From positions 101,577 to 165,576 of the forward strand of contig CAMCMP010000005.1 of assembly GCA_945876095.1 (NCBI GenBank): a stretch of DNA of 64,000 bases, read 5' to 3'. The DNA is from Chitinophaga pinensis (GTDB taxonomy: Bacteria; Bacteroidota; Bacteroidia; Chitinophagales; Chitinophagaceae). The notes beneath the pieces were generated by a model. It was not told the DNA's origin, did no database searches, and worked only from the letters and a program-made list of their open reading frames with translations. Positions 1 through 9,380 of this stretch are shown here, piece by piece. The translations under genes were made by a program, and so were the position numbers. Position 1 is the stretch's first letter, and every line of letters begins with the position of its first letter.

Positions 1-507
1 TAGCTAAATCCTTGTAGATAAGATTACCGGCAGTATAAGTAGGAGTCAACTTACTTGAACCCTTCAATGCGTCTACATAAGGAACATCATTGTAAGTATC
101 TACCAATAGTTGGAAGTTTAATACTTTCATAATTCTTGCAGCAGCAGAGAAATAACTATATAAACTGTTACCAGCACTAGTATTCAAAATAGTCTGGTAA
201 TCTTCTAAGTTATCATAGGTAGAACCCCATGTACCAGTACCGGAAGTGGTGTAATTATAAGTAATGGATTCGCCAAAACCGCCATATCCGCCAGCATTGG
301 CACAATATAAACCTGTTTGAGCTCCATAACTGTTATAGCCGTTCAACACAGCTGCAGTATAAGTTATTGCCTGTGGCAATATTAATTCCGGAGTAACAGA
401 AGAGGCTCTGTTGGGATCCGTATTTACATCAAGGTATTTTTTACAGGAAGTACCTAGACCTAGTACCAAGATTCCTGCAAAAATTCCGAGGATTGATTTT
501 TTCATAA
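1..507 (-). CDS. SusD/RagB-like nutrient-binding lipoprotein, 5' part only
   Basis: The visible part is the N-terminal 169 residues; the gene runs off the left edge. The protein opens with a lipoprotein signal peptide whose lipobox LGTSC puts the acylated Cys at about residue 21. This is followed by KKYLDVNTDPN, the typical start of SusD-like proteins (SusD_2 type). Members of this family sit on the outer face of the outer membrane and cap a SusC-type transporter to capture oligosaccharides or peptides. The gene lies directly downstream of the susC-like gene, 99 nt away on the same strand, so the two probably form one transcript. The substrate cannot be read from this fragment. The family call is confident; specificity is unknown. 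Confidence 0.9.
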
Positions 508-606
508 TTAAATGTTTTTTGTTTACCTGTTTCATTTAAACCCTTAACCAATTTGTAAAAAACGTAGTAAGGATAAATGATTTGATGTTATTATTATTAT
601 AAATTT

Positions 607-3600
607 TTAGAACTTAAAAGAAATACTTGCTCCATAAAAACGTGATGGAGGAGAACTTAAACCTGTAATACCAATACCATTGTTATCGCTACCAGCTGAG
701 CTATATTCAGGATCTGTATACAAATTGTCTTTTGCTAACCAAAGGAATAAGTTTCTTCCTTGAAGGCTAACTGTTAGTCCTTTTATTACGTTGCTCTTCC
801 CAAAAATTTTGGTTGGTACATCGTAAGCAAGAGAAACCTCTCTTAATTTCCAAAAATCTCCAGAAGTTACATAGTTACTTGTAACATCACGGTTAATACC
901 ATCTGTCCAGAAACCATTGTTACCATTACCATTCGCAATAGCTACACTAGTGTTTGGTACATAGCTTCCAGGTTTAGCAGGATCTGCATAAACTGAATTC
1001 GGGAAAACAAAACTTTGTCTGTCGTAAGCTGCAGTTCTTATACCAGTTCCAGACCAGTCCATTTCTGTACCCATTGAGTTAAAGATTTGGTATCCACCAC
1101 GGTATTCAAACAATACTGAAAAACGGAATTGCTTATAACGAACAGCTCCATCTAAACCAAGACGATTTTTTGCAGTTGCATTACCTAATACAGAAATAGC
1201 ATCCGTCTTGGTAGGTAGACCAGTAACGCTACTAACGATAACTCTTCCAGAATTATCTCTTTTATAATCAAAGCCCATAATTACTGGGAATGCTTTTCCT
1301 GCTACTGCATAAGAAGCACCTGATCCATTGCTAGATAAAGCTAGCTTAGGTAAATCAGCACTGATGAAATTAACTTTGTTGTCAAGATAAGTATAGTTAC
1401 CACCTACTGTCACACTCCAGTCTGAGTTTTTAACTAGATCATAATGCAAAGTTGCTTCAAGACCCTGGCTTTGAGTTTGTCCAGTATTAGTCAAAAGACT
1501 AGTAAATCCAGTAGTTGAAGAAACCGCTGTGTTCACTGTTTGATCATCTGTTTTTGAGCTAAACCAAGTCCAAGTAGAAGTTAACCTATCATTGAACATG
1601 TTCAAATCTAAACCTACTTCATAAGCTTTGGTTATCTCAGGCTTCAAATTATTAGACACCAATAAGTTTCCAACTGTATAACCAGCAAGACCTCCATAAG
1701 GGAATCCATTTGAACTACCCCCGAAGGTAGGAGCCAAAGAATAAGCACCAAATTCAGATCCAAGATTTACCTGGCCTACTTTAGAAACACCTGCTCTTAA
1801 TTTAATAAGACTAATTTTTCCACTGTTACGAATATTTTCAAAAGCATCCGTTACAATGAAAGAAACGTCAGCTGATGGGTAGAAGAAAGAACGGTTTTGA
1901 GTAGATAAAGTTGAAACCCAGTCATTTCTACCTGTACCGTGTAAGAATAAAAAGTTTTTGTACCCAATACGGAAATCGCCATAAGTACCTACCTGACGAG
2001 CAGTGTAATTGCTTTCACTAGCTCCTGGTGTTCCTACCCCGTTAGAAACGTTGTACAATTCTGGAACAACCAATCCATTAGCAGATACATTTACATATTT
2101 AGATTGGTTTTGAGTCAACTGAGAACCACCAATTAAATTAAGTGTGAAATTATTCACCTTCTTTTGATACTGAGCAAATAAGTCAGTCACAAGGTTGGTA
2201 GAATAAGAAGAACCATCACTAACTGATGCAGAAATATCTGACTTAGAACTTGCATCCGTATGTTCAGCCCAGTAAGTGTAATTAAATGCACCTACTGTGT
2301 TCTTATTAGAAGCATTTCTAGTTGCGATACCTTGACGGCCAATGATATCTAAACCAGCAATTGGCGTAAATTTCAATTCAATATTTGCTGTCAAATAATC
2401 ATTGCGTTGTTTAGAACGATAGTTATCTGCAGTAAAGTAAGGATTTTGGTACCATGGATTGTAATATCCATTTGGATTAGCAAATTTATCAGTACGCCAG
2501 TTTTTGTATCTAGTAATATCAACGTTAGAAGGCATGTTCAGCATATTGCCATACATAGCACCTGTCTCAGTAGTAATATCATATCTATTTTGAGTGTAGG
2601 CAGTTGAATAGGTAGCGTTTACCTTGTTACCCATTCTACGAGTTCCGTTTACACGTATGGTAGAACGATTGTATTTATCACCAGGAGTAGTACCTGTTAC
2701 ATCAGCATATTGACCTGATAGATAAAAAGTAGAGTTTTCATCACCATTAGAAACTGAGAAATCAGTTTGGTTGGTAATACCTTTATTCCAGAAATCATTG
2801 TGTCCAGGATAAAAAGCATATAAAGAAGAATCCTGAGATCCATCCTCTAATTTTGGTCCAAGTGCTCTTTTTTTACCGTCAAAACGCATACCATATGATT
2901 GATTTTCAAGATAATCAGGATAAGGATTACCATTGGCATCTAAACCATATGCAGTACCACCGGCACCGAATGAAGTTTGTATTTTTGGATAAAATGCTAC
3001 CTGCTCTGCAGTAGTAGTATTCGATACATTAATAGAAGTTAGCCCTTTTTTACCTTTTTTAGTAGTTACGATTACAGCACCGTTGGATGCCTGAGAGCCG
3101 TATAATGCAGATGCACCAGAACCGTTCAATACCACCACATTTTCAACATCTTCAGGATTAAGGTTACCTAACACAGTGTTTGGAACTACCACGTTATCTA
3201 GTACTACCAAGGCTTGGTTATTACCAGTTAATGAACGTTGACCTCTAAGGATCAAACGGTAGCTAGGATTTACACCACCACCGGTTCCACTAATTTGAAA
3301 ACCTGCTACTTTACCTTGTAAGCCATTTGCGATGTTAGTAGCCTTACCTGCTGTCAAAGCAGCTGCTTGAATAACAGTTGTAGCAGTACCAATCTCTTTT
3401 CTTTTAGATTTAATACCACCCGCAGTTACTACTACCTCATCCATTGCACTTACACTTTCAGCCAAAGTAACTGTGTAAGCATTGCTTGCAGTTACTGGAA
3501 TTCTAGCAGTTGCGTAGTTAACAGAAGAAATCACTAAAACATCTCCGTTTTTAACATTAATTTTAAAATTACCGTCTTGATCAGCGGCAACGGCTCCTTC

Positions 3601-3741
3601 GCCTTTTGATTTTTTGATTGATGCAGCCGGTACAGGATTGCCCTTGGCATCAGTCACTTTTCCCGAGATTGAACGGGTTTGCGCAAATGTCAAGGAACTT
3701 AATACCATCAACATCGAAAGCAGTGATAAAATTTTTCTCAT
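607..3741 (-). CDS. SusC/RagA-like TonB-dependent outer-membrane transporter
   Basis: The 1044-residue protein imports a ligand through the outer membrane using TonB energy. Residues 1-21 form a signal peptide ending in FAQ. A carboxypeptidase-regulatory-like domain follows (about 24-108, starting ISGKVTDAKGNPVPAA), then DEVVVTAGG, the plug domain (about 115-230) with the SusC-type stretch LRGQRSLTGNNQALVVLDN and ASALYGSQASNGAVIVTTKKG, and a long beta-barrel ending in FKF. The frame extends ten codons further upstream, but the ATG at 3741 gives the proper signal peptide start (MRKILSLL) and was chosen. The susD-like gene follows. A close match to a Bacteroidota promoter lies upstream (3859-3890). 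The substrate is unknown; no glycoside hydrolase is visible in the window to hint at it. Confidence 0.95.
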   Translation of the reverse strand: MRKILSLLSMLMVLSSLTFAQTRSISGKVTDAKGNPVPAASIKKSKGEGAVAADQDGNFKINVKNGDVLVISSVNYATARIPVTASNAYTVTLAESVSAMDEVVVTAGGIKSKRKEIGTATTVIQAAALTAGKATNIANGLQGKVAGFQISGTGGGVNPSYRLILRGQRSLTGNNQALVVLDNVVVPNTVLGNLNPEDVENVVVLNGSGASALYGSQASNGAVIVTTKKGKKGLTSINVSNTTTAEQVAFYPKIQTSFGAGGTAYGLDANGNPYPDYLENQSYGMRFDGKKRALGPKLEDGSQDSSLYAFYPGHNDFWNKGITNQTDFSVSNGDENSTFYLSGQYADVTGTTPGDKYNRSTIRVNGTRRMGNKVNATYSTAYTQNRYDITTETGAMYGNMLNMPSNVDITRYKNWRTDKFANPNGYYNPWYQNPYFTADNYRSKQRNDYLTANIELKFTPIAGLDIIGRQGIATRNASNKNTVGAFNYTYWAEHTDASSKSDISASVSDGSSYSTNLVTDLFAQYQKKVNNFTLNLIGGSQLTQNQSKYVNVSANGLVVPELYNVSNGVGTPGASESNYTARQVGTYGDFRIGYKNFLFLHGTGRNDWVSTLSTQNRSFFYPSADVSFIVTDAFENIRNSGKISLIKLRAGVSKVGQVNLGSEFGAYSLAPTFGGSSNGFPYGGLAGYTVGNLLVSNNLKPEITKAYEVGLDLNMFNDRLTSTWTWFSSKTDDQTVNTAVSSTTGFTSLLTNTGQTQSQGLEATLHYDLVKNSDWSVTVGGNYTYLDNKVNFISADLPKLALSSNGSGASYAVAGKAFPVIMGFDYKRDNSGRVIVSSVTGLPTKTDAISVLGNATAKNRLGLDGAVRYKQFRFSVLFEYRGGYQIFNSMGTEMDWSGTGIRTAAYDRQSFVFPNSVYADPAKPGSYVPNTSVAIANGNGNNGFWTDGINRDVTSNYVTSGDFWKLREVSLAYDVPTKIFGKSNVIKGLTVSLQGRNLFLWLAKDNLYTDPEYSSAGSDNNGIGITGLSSPPSRFYGASISFKF

Positions 3742-3858
3742 TTTTAATTTTTTTTCGTTACAATATTTCATCTAAAAAAATGTAGAAACCATAAAACAGT
3801 GACTAGAAAAAATAACAATTTCTTGTCAATCATTTAATAATTTCATAATAAAGACCAG

Positions 3859-3890
3859 CAAAAATAAGGATTAGCTGCTTTATTAACAAA
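3859..3890 (-). promoter_or_regulatory. Bacteroidota sigma-A type promoter for the susC-like gene
   Basis: On the minus strand a -33 box TTTG (3890-3887) is followed after 20 nt by a -7 box TATTTTTG (3866-3859), matching the Bacteroidota consensus TTTG-N19-21-TAnnTTTG exactly. Transcription would start near 3852, leaving a leader of about 110 nt before the ATG at 3741. The rest of the 3742-4261 gap is very AT-rich, and I see no other gene in it. Confidence 0.6.
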
Positions 3891-4261
3891 ATATTTGTTA
3901 AAATTTTTGACAATTTCTAATATAAAACAATTTAATTATTTTAATTTTTAAATAAAAATGACATAATTATTGAAAAAATAATTAACATTTTGACAATAAA
4001 TTATACGTTTTCTAATTGTTAAACTATTTTTATAATTAACATTTATTTTTTTTATATTATTATTAAATAATATATACATTGGTGTTTTGGTGAGAATTTA
4101 TTTATAAATAGCCAAATTCCCTCCCTCCAACAAAAACGACTGCTTAAAAAATTGGTTGAAATAATATAATAAATACCTTGTCGTATTACTAAATCATTAA
4201 CAATTAAAAATAATTGCATTTTTTTAATCGTAATCCTTAACCTTTGCTTCAAAAATAGATT

Positions 4262-4912
4262 ATGGCAGGGCTCAACTCGATTTTTAAAATATTTCTTCCC
4301 AAGGACCGTGTATTTTTTCAATTATTCGAAAATGTAGCACAAGAGCTAGTGAAAATGGGCGAAAAGCTAAAGACAATGGTCAATGAGCCCGATTTTGACA
4401 AAAGAGCTCAGCTGGTTCAGGAATTAGAGGACATGGAGCATGTAAATGACGATTTAACACATAATATTTTTACAGAACTTGGTAAAAATTTCATCACCCC
4501 TTTTGACAGGGAAGATATTCATTACCTAGCCTCTGCTCTAGACGATATTGCGGATTACATTTATTCATCTGCAAAAAAGATAAATTTTTATCGGGTTAAC
4601 CCTAATGATATGGGTATTCAAAAAATGGCTGAATTAATCGCCGTTGGCTGTGTTCAAGTTCAAAAAGCGGTAATAGAGTTACGCAATATGAAAAATATGC
4701 GTCAAATTACTGATGCATTGGTGGCCATCAATAGCATAGAAAATCAGGCAGATGATATTTTTGATATGAGCATCGAAAGACTATTTGCAACAGAACCAGA
4801 TGCTAAGGAAGTTATTAAAAAAAGGGAAATCTATCAAGTGATGGAAATTGTAACAGACAAATGCGAGGATGCAGCCAATGTGATAGAATCCATAATTGTT
4901 AAATACGCATAA
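4262..4912 (+). CDS. DUF47 family (PhoU-like) phosphate transport regulator
   Basis: The 216-residue, all-helical protein belongs to the DUF47/TIGR00153 family, which is distantly related to PhoU. It usually sits next to a PiT-type phosphate transporter and is thought to control it. N-terminal MAGLNSIFKIFLPKDRVFFQLFE and the acidic stretch FDREDIHYLASALDDIADYIYSSAKK are typical; the conserved acidic residues of PhoU-like bundles bind metal in structurally studied relatives. The ATG at 4262 gives the normal family length. The PiT gene follows 29 nt downstream on the same strand, supporting an operon and a joint role in low-affinity phosphate uptake. Confidence 0.9.
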   Translation: MAGLNSIFKIFLPKDRVFFQLFENVAQELVKMGEKLKTMVNEPDFDKRAQLVQELEDMEHVNDDLTHNIFTELGKNFITPFDREDIHYLASALDDIADYIYSSAKKINFYRVNPNDMGIQKMAELIAVGCVQVQKAVIELRNMKNMRQITDALVAINSIENQADDIFDMSIERLFATEPDAKEVIKKREIYQVMEIVTDKCEDAANVIESIIVKYA

Positions 4913-4941
4913 CCGAATTAGCTGGTTACCAAATTTTTCTT

Positions 4942-6354
4942 ATGACGCTCCTAATAGTTATCGTTGTTTTGGCTTTAATATTTGACTACATCAATGGTTT
5001 TCATGATGCTGCTAATTCGATTGCTACCATTGTTTCTACCAAAGTATTAACTCCTTATCAAGCTGTTGTTTGGGCAGCCTTTTTCAATTTCGTAGCTTAC
5101 TTTATTTTTCAGGACCATGCAGTAGCCAACACCATTGGTAAAACAGTTCATCAAGAGTTTATTACCCTTCCCGTCATATTATCAGGTTTGATTGCTGCCA
5201 TAACTTGGAACTTACTCACCTGGTGGTACGGTATACCCTCCTCCTCCTCTCACACTTTAATTGGTGGATTTGCAGGAGCAGCTATTACTCATGCCTTACT
5301 TACCAAGGGATTTACGGGTATCAGTAATATAATTGAAATCAAAAAAATTACTCAAATCATCCTTTTCATCTTTATTGCTCCTCTTATAGGCATGATAGTT
5401 TCAATCTACATCACCGTAATTACAATCATGCGTAATACCTGGGCCAAAATTGGACTGATTGTTTTAACTGGTATTGGAACCTGGTTTTTATTTGCTCATT
5501 TTGAACAAATAAAACTGCAAGAAAATTTGGTAAAATATTACAATATTGATCAACTTAAGAAAGAACAAAACACCAACTCCTCTAAAACAGTAGCTTATAC
5601 GGAGGCTGTTGCAAAAGTTACAGCTGCAACCCCTTTACTAGGAGATTACAAATCATTGGGTGCAACTAAATTGGCTGAAGAAATTAAATTGAAAGTAGAC
5701 AGCAAAGTAGATACAGCCAAGTTATCAAAAACCCTTGAAAAAGCAGATAACTCTATTATAGCTTACGGAATTTTGGGAATGATATTTGTTTTTATCTGTG
5801 TTTATATTTACTCAGAGAAAGTGAAGACCCCCAATGCTTACCGAACGGCTAATATGTTTAAAAAACTACAGCTTCTCTCCTCGGGCGCTTTCAGTATCGG
5901 ACATGGAGGAAATGATGCTCAAAAAGTAATGGGTATTATTGGTGCCGCCTTTGTAGCCTATAATAGTTCTAAATACCCTGATGTAGGAGCAGTTCTAAAA
6001 GACCTTACTTGGGTGCCAATTGCTTGTTACACTGCCATCGGCCTTGGTACTATGAGTGGTGGTTGGAAAATAGTAAAAACAATGGGTACCAAAATAACCA
6101 AGGTAACCCCACTTGAAGGTGTAGCAGCTGAGACTTCAGGGGCACTTACTTTATTTATGACTGAGCAAATGGGTATTCCAGTTAGTACCACGCATACTAT
6201 CACCGGAGCCATTATTGGGGTGGGCGCTACCAAAAGACTCAGTGCAGTAAGATGGGGCGTTACAGTCAATCTTCTTTGGGCATGGATACTTACCATTCCA
6301 ATTAGTGCTTTATTAGCAGCGATCGTTTACTTCATTACTAACTTATTTTTATAA
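4942..6354 (+). CDS. PiT family inorganic phosphate transporter
   Basis: The 470-residue inner-membrane protein couples phosphate uptake to a cation gradient. Both inverted signature repeats of the PiT (PF01384) family are visible: FDYINGFHDAANSIATIVST near residue 14 and GHGGNDAQKVMGIIGAAFVAY near residue 318. Two serine-rich stretches also occur, IPSSSSHTLIGG and IPVSTTHTITGA. About ten hydrophobic segments flank a hydrophilic central loop (about 195-270). The upstream DUF47 gene is the usual partner. A rho-independent terminator follows at 6381-6411, closing the two-gene unit. Confidence 0.93.
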   Translation: MTLLIVIVVLALIFDYINGFHDAANSIATIVSTKVLTPYQAVVWAAFFNFVAYFIFQDHAVANTIGKTVHQEFITLPVILSGLIAAITWNLLTWWYGIPSSSSHTLIGGFAGAAITHALLTKGFTGISNIIEIKKITQIILFIFIAPLIGMIVSIYITVITIMRNTWAKIGLIVLTGIGTWFLFAHFEQIKLQENLVKYYNIDQLKKEQNTNSSKTVAYTEAVAKVTAATPLLGDYKSLGATKLAEEIKLKVDSKVDTAKLSKTLEKADNSIIAYGILGMIFVFICVYIYSEKVKTPNAYRTANMFKKLQLLSSGAFSIGHGGNDAQKVMGIIGAAFVAYNSSKYPDVGAVLKDLTWVPIACYTAIGLGTMSGGWKIVKTMGTKITKVTPLEGVAAETSGALTLFMTEQMGIPVSTTHTITGAIIGVGATKRLSAVRWGVTVNLLWAWILTIPISALLAAIVYFITNLFL

Positions 6355-6380
6355 AGTAGTTTTAATTCTAATTTTTTATT

Positions 6381-6411
6381 AATCACTCCCCCTAAAATGA
6401 GTGATTTTTTA
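6381..6411 (+). terminator. Rho-independent terminator after the phosphate transport operon
   Basis: An 8-bp stem (AATCACTC / GAGTGATT) encloses a 10-nt loop and runs into a T tract (TTTTTT). It lies 27 nt after the PiT stop codon. The remaining sequence up to galE (6412-6646) is AT-rich with no gene; TAAATTTG at 6432-6439 resembles a -7 box but lacks a well-spaced -33 box. Confidence 0.75.
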
Positions 6412-6646
6412 TTTTGGTCAAATTCAAACAGTAAATTTGTAAAAATAATTCTACATTGTAGTTAGTTAAAAATGGGGTTAATCCGTATTATAAATGAATA
6501 CATAAGCTGTTCTCATATTCATTGAAATCTGGTAGTAATAAAAAACATTTGTATTCTTTCATTACTACCTTAGCTAATACAACTCTTTATAAGTGTCGAC
6601 TGATTTTATTAATACTGTCCAACATAAAATTTCAATTAAGAAATAC

Positions 6647-7681
6647 ATGAGTAAAATTTTAGTAACCGGAGGATGCGGATATATAGGAGTTCACACCATT
6701 GTAGACCTAGTAAAGAATGGTTTTGAAGTTATTTCTGTCGACAATAATTCCAAAAGCAATGCATCTATTTTAGAAGGAGCTGCACAAATAATAGGCCAAC
6801 CAATCAAAAATTATACGGTAGATCTTTGCAACTTAAAAGATACTGAGCATATTTTTGAGCAAAACAGTGACATCACTGGTATCATACATTTTGCTGCTTA
6901 CAAGGCGGTAGGTGAGTCGGTAGAAAAGCCACTGATGTACTTTGAAAACAACCTTATTTCATTGGTCAATATTTTAAAATGTGCTGCAAAATATAATGTT
7001 CCGAACTTTGTATTTTCTTCCTCTTGTACTGTTTATGGTAGTCCAGATGTCATTCCTGTAACTGAGCAAACTCCTCAAAAACCTGCCGAATCGCCCTATG
7101 GAGCTACTAAGCAAATGGGAGAACTGATTGTAACAGATACTGTAAAAAGTCATCCAATACAAGCAATATTGTTGCGGTATTTTAATCCGGTAGGTGCACA
7201 CCCTTCTGCCTTGATTGGAGAAATTCCTTTGGGAAGGCCCGCCAATTTAGTGCCTGCAATTACTCAAACGGCTATTGGTAAATTACCCACCATGCAGGTT
7301 TTAGGTGCCGATTATGATACAAGAGACGGGAGTTGTGTGCGAGATTATATTCATGTGTGTGACATAGCTCACGCCCATACCCTAGCACTTAATTTATTGA
7401 TTGATAAAAAAGCAACCGTCAATCCCGAAATTTTTAATTTGGGTACCGGTGATGGATACACTGTTTTAGAAGTAATTGAAGCTTTTGAAAAAACAACTGG
7501 AGTAAAATTAAATTACACCATCGGCCCCAGAAGAGCTGGGGATGTTGTAGCCATCTATGCTAATAATAATAAAGCGAAAGATCAACTTGGTTGGATACCT
7601 GCCTATGAATTAAATGACATGATGTCCTCGGCTTGGAAATGGGAATTGAAATTAAAAGATGAATCCACACAAAAAAATTAA
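6647..7681 (+). CDS. galE: UDP-glucose 4-epimerase
   Basis: This 344-residue short-chain dehydrogenase family enzyme interconverts UDP-glucose and UDP-galactose with bound NAD for polysaccharide and LPS building blocks. The N-terminal Rossmann motif is TGGCGYIG; the catalytic Tyr/Lys motif is YGATK, with the Ser/Thr of FSSSCTVYG upstream. RYFNPVGAHPSALIGE and the C-terminal NLGTGDGYTVLEVIEAFE are typical of GalE. The frame is open 18 codons further upstream to a GTG at 6593, but the ATG at 6647 starts exactly at the Rossmann strand (MSKILVTGG) and gives the family length. The transketolase half-gene follows 76 nt downstream. Confidence 0.93.
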   Translation: MSKILVTGGCGYIGVHTIVDLVKNGFEVISVDNNSKSNASILEGAAQIIGQPIKNYTVDLCNLKDTEHIFEQNSDITGIIHFAAYKAVGESVEKPLMYFENNLISLVNILKCAAKYNVPNFVFSSSCTVYGSPDVIPVTEQTPQKPAESPYGATKQMGELIVTDTVKSHPIQAILLRYFNPVGAHPSALIGEIPLGRPANLVPAITQTAIGKLPTMQVLGADYDTRDGSCVRDYIHVCDIAHAHTLALNLLIDKKATVNPEIFNLGTGDGYTVLEVIEAFEKTTGVKLNYTIGPRRAGDVVAIYANNNKAKDQLGWIPAYELNDMMSSAWKWELKLKDESTQKN

Positions 7682-7757
7682 TAAAAATCAGTTTAAATTA
7701 ACTGCAAGCCATAACTTGCGTCCTAATTAATCAACCACCAACTAAGGATAATTTTTT

Positions 7758-8717
7758 ATGTTAAAAGACATTCAGGTAACCGGTAATAAAGATACCCGCA
7801 GCGGATTTGGAGATGGCATTCTAGAAGCAGGGAGGAAAAATGAAAATGTGATAGCGCTAACTGCAGATTTATTAGGGTCAATGAAATTGAATGCTTTTGT
7901 AAAGGAATTTCCTGAGCGATTTATCCAATGTGGTATTGCAGAAGCAAATATGATCGGAGTGGCCGCAGGATTAACCATTGGAGGTAAAATCCCTTTTACA
8001 ACCACCTTTGCCAACTTTTCAACCGGCAGAGTGTATGATCAAATTCGTCAATCTGTAGCCTATAGCGGAAAAAATGTGAAAATATGTGCTAGTCATGCTG
8101 GATTAACGCTCGGAGAAGATGGTGCTACCCACCAAATTTTAGAAGACATCGGATTAATGAAAATGCTGCCAGGGATGACTGTTATTGTACCCGCAGATTA
8201 TAACCAAACCAAGGCTGCTACCATGGCAATTGCCGAAATGGACGGACCAGTGTACCTCCGATTCGGCCGCCCAGTTTGGCCGATATTTACCAAAGAGAGT
8301 GATTTTGTTATTGGAAAAGCGCAGGTAATTTCAAAAGGAACCGATGTGAGCATTTTTGCTTGTGGTCACCTTGTTTGGAAAGCTATTGAGGCAGGAAGAA
8401 TTTTAGAAGAAAAGGGTATTAGCGTTGAAATTATCAATATTCATACCATTAAACCATTGGATTCAGCGGCTGTTTTGGCTTCAATTAGCAAGACCAAATG
8501 TGCCGTTACCTGCGAAGAACACAATATCATTGGAGGCCTTGGGGATAGCATAGCGCAATTGGCTTCCAAAAATTTACCCATTCCAATTGAATTCATTGGT
8601 ACCAACGATACTTTTGGAGAAAGTGGTACTCCAGCTCAATTATTGACCAAATACGGATTGGATGCCTCCAATATTGTAGAAGCTGTTGAAAAAGTGCTCG
8701 GCAGAAAAAATGCTTAA
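7758..8717 (+). CDS. Transketolase, C-terminal subunit
   Basis: The 319 residues cover the pyrimidine-binding and C-terminal domains of transketolase. They include CGIAEANMIGVAAGL, which holds the Glu that activates the thiamine diphosphate cofactor, and the SHAGLTLGEDGATHQ stretch. The N-terminal, diphosphate-binding half is a separate gene in split transketolases and is normally adjacent. Here the upstream neighbour is galE and the downstream neighbour a sigma factor, so the partner must lie elsewhere. Alternatively the protein could pair with another 2-oxoacid or sugar-phosphate enzyme subunit; the sequence favours transketolase. A strong terminator follows. Confidence 0.88.
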   Translation: MLKDIQVTGNKDTRSGFGDGILEAGRKNENVIALTADLLGSMKLNAFVKEFPERFIQCGIAEANMIGVAAGLTIGGKIPFTTTFANFSTGRVYDQIRQSVAYSGKNVKICASHAGLTLGEDGATHQILEDIGLMKMLPGMTVIVPADYNQTKAATMAIAEMDGPVYLRFGRPVWPIFTKESDFVIGKAQVISKGTDVSIFACGHLVWKAIEAGRILEEKGISVEIINIHTIKPLDSAAVLASISKTKCAVTCEEHNIIGGLGDSIAQLASKNLPIPIEFIGTNDTFGESGTPAQLLTKYGLDASNIVEAVEKVLGRKNA

Positions 8718-8750
8718 AAAAAATTAACAAGAGATTAAACTTTTCACCAT

Positions 8751-8778
8751 AAAACCAGTCGAATGATTGGTTTTTTTT
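8751..8778 (+). terminator. Rho-independent terminator after the transketolase gene
   Basis: A 9-bp stem AAACCAGTC / GATTGGTTT (one G-T pair) with the tetraloop GAAT is followed by a run of T. It separates the transketolase gene from the sigma factor gene that starts at 8801. Confidence 0.8.
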
Positions 8779-8800
8779 ACTTTTATACTGTTTAACGCTT

Positions 8801-9355
8801 ATGGCTCAATCATTTTTAGAAGATAAAGAACTGCTTTTGCAATTTAATGACCCCGCTACCAAAGAGCGAGGCTTTACCGCTATTATCAAAAAATACCAGG
8901 AAAAATTATACTGGCATATTAGAAGGATGGTGGTAGAGCATGAGGATGCCAACGATGTATTACAAAATATGTTCATCAAGGTATGGAAGGGGCTTGAAAA
9001 TTTTAGAGAGGATAGCCAATTATATACTTGGATGTATAGAATTGGTACCAATGAATGCCTTAGTTTTCTTGAACAACAGAAAAAAAGAAAGACCGTATCT
9101 CTTAGTAATGAAGAATCTGGCTTAAGTAACCAATTAAAGGCAGATAAAAACTTTGATATTAATAAAGCAGAGTGGAAGTTACAATTGGCAATGCAGCAAT
9201 TACCAGAAAAACAAAAGGCTGTATTTAACCTAAGGTATTACGACGAAATGCCTTATGATGAAATGAGTCGCGTTTTGGAAACCAGTGAAGGAGCATTGAA
9301 AGCTAGCTATCATCATGCTGTAAAAAAAATAGAAGATTACATATTAAACCATTAA
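8801..9355 (+). CDS. ECF-type RNA polymerase sigma factor
   Basis: The 184-residue sigma-70 family protein has region 2 (about residues 25-95, with EDANDVLQNMFIKVWKGLENF and YTWMYRIGTNECLSFL) and region 4 (about 125-180, with LPEKQKAVFNLRYYDEMPYDEMSRVLETSEGALKASYHHA). It would direct RNA polymerase to a specific regulon. The gene begins just after a terminator and is followed within 25 nt by a one-helix membrane protein that may hold it inactive, then by a Spy-like secreted protein. That arrangement is common for envelope-stress sigma factors in Bacteroidota. The signal it answers is unknown. Confidence 0.93.
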   Translation: MAQSFLEDKELLLQFNDPATKERGFTAIIKKYQEKLYWHIRRMVVEHEDANDVLQNMFIKVWKGLENFREDSQLYTWMYRIGTNECLSFLEQQKKRKTVSLSNEESGLSNQLKADKNFDINKAEWKLQLAMQQLPEKQKAVFNLRYYDEMPYDEMSRVLETSEGALKASYHHAVKKIEDYILNH

Positions 9356-9380
9356 TACAAAAATCTATCTGACTATAGGA

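Noticed and set aside
4052..4321. 89-codon minus-strand open frame before and into the DUF47 gene
   Set aside because: It overlaps the real DUF47 start, is AT-driven and has no family resemblance.
6027..6296. Open frame opposite the PiT gene
   Set aside because: A shadow of the conserved transporter sequence; nothing supports it.
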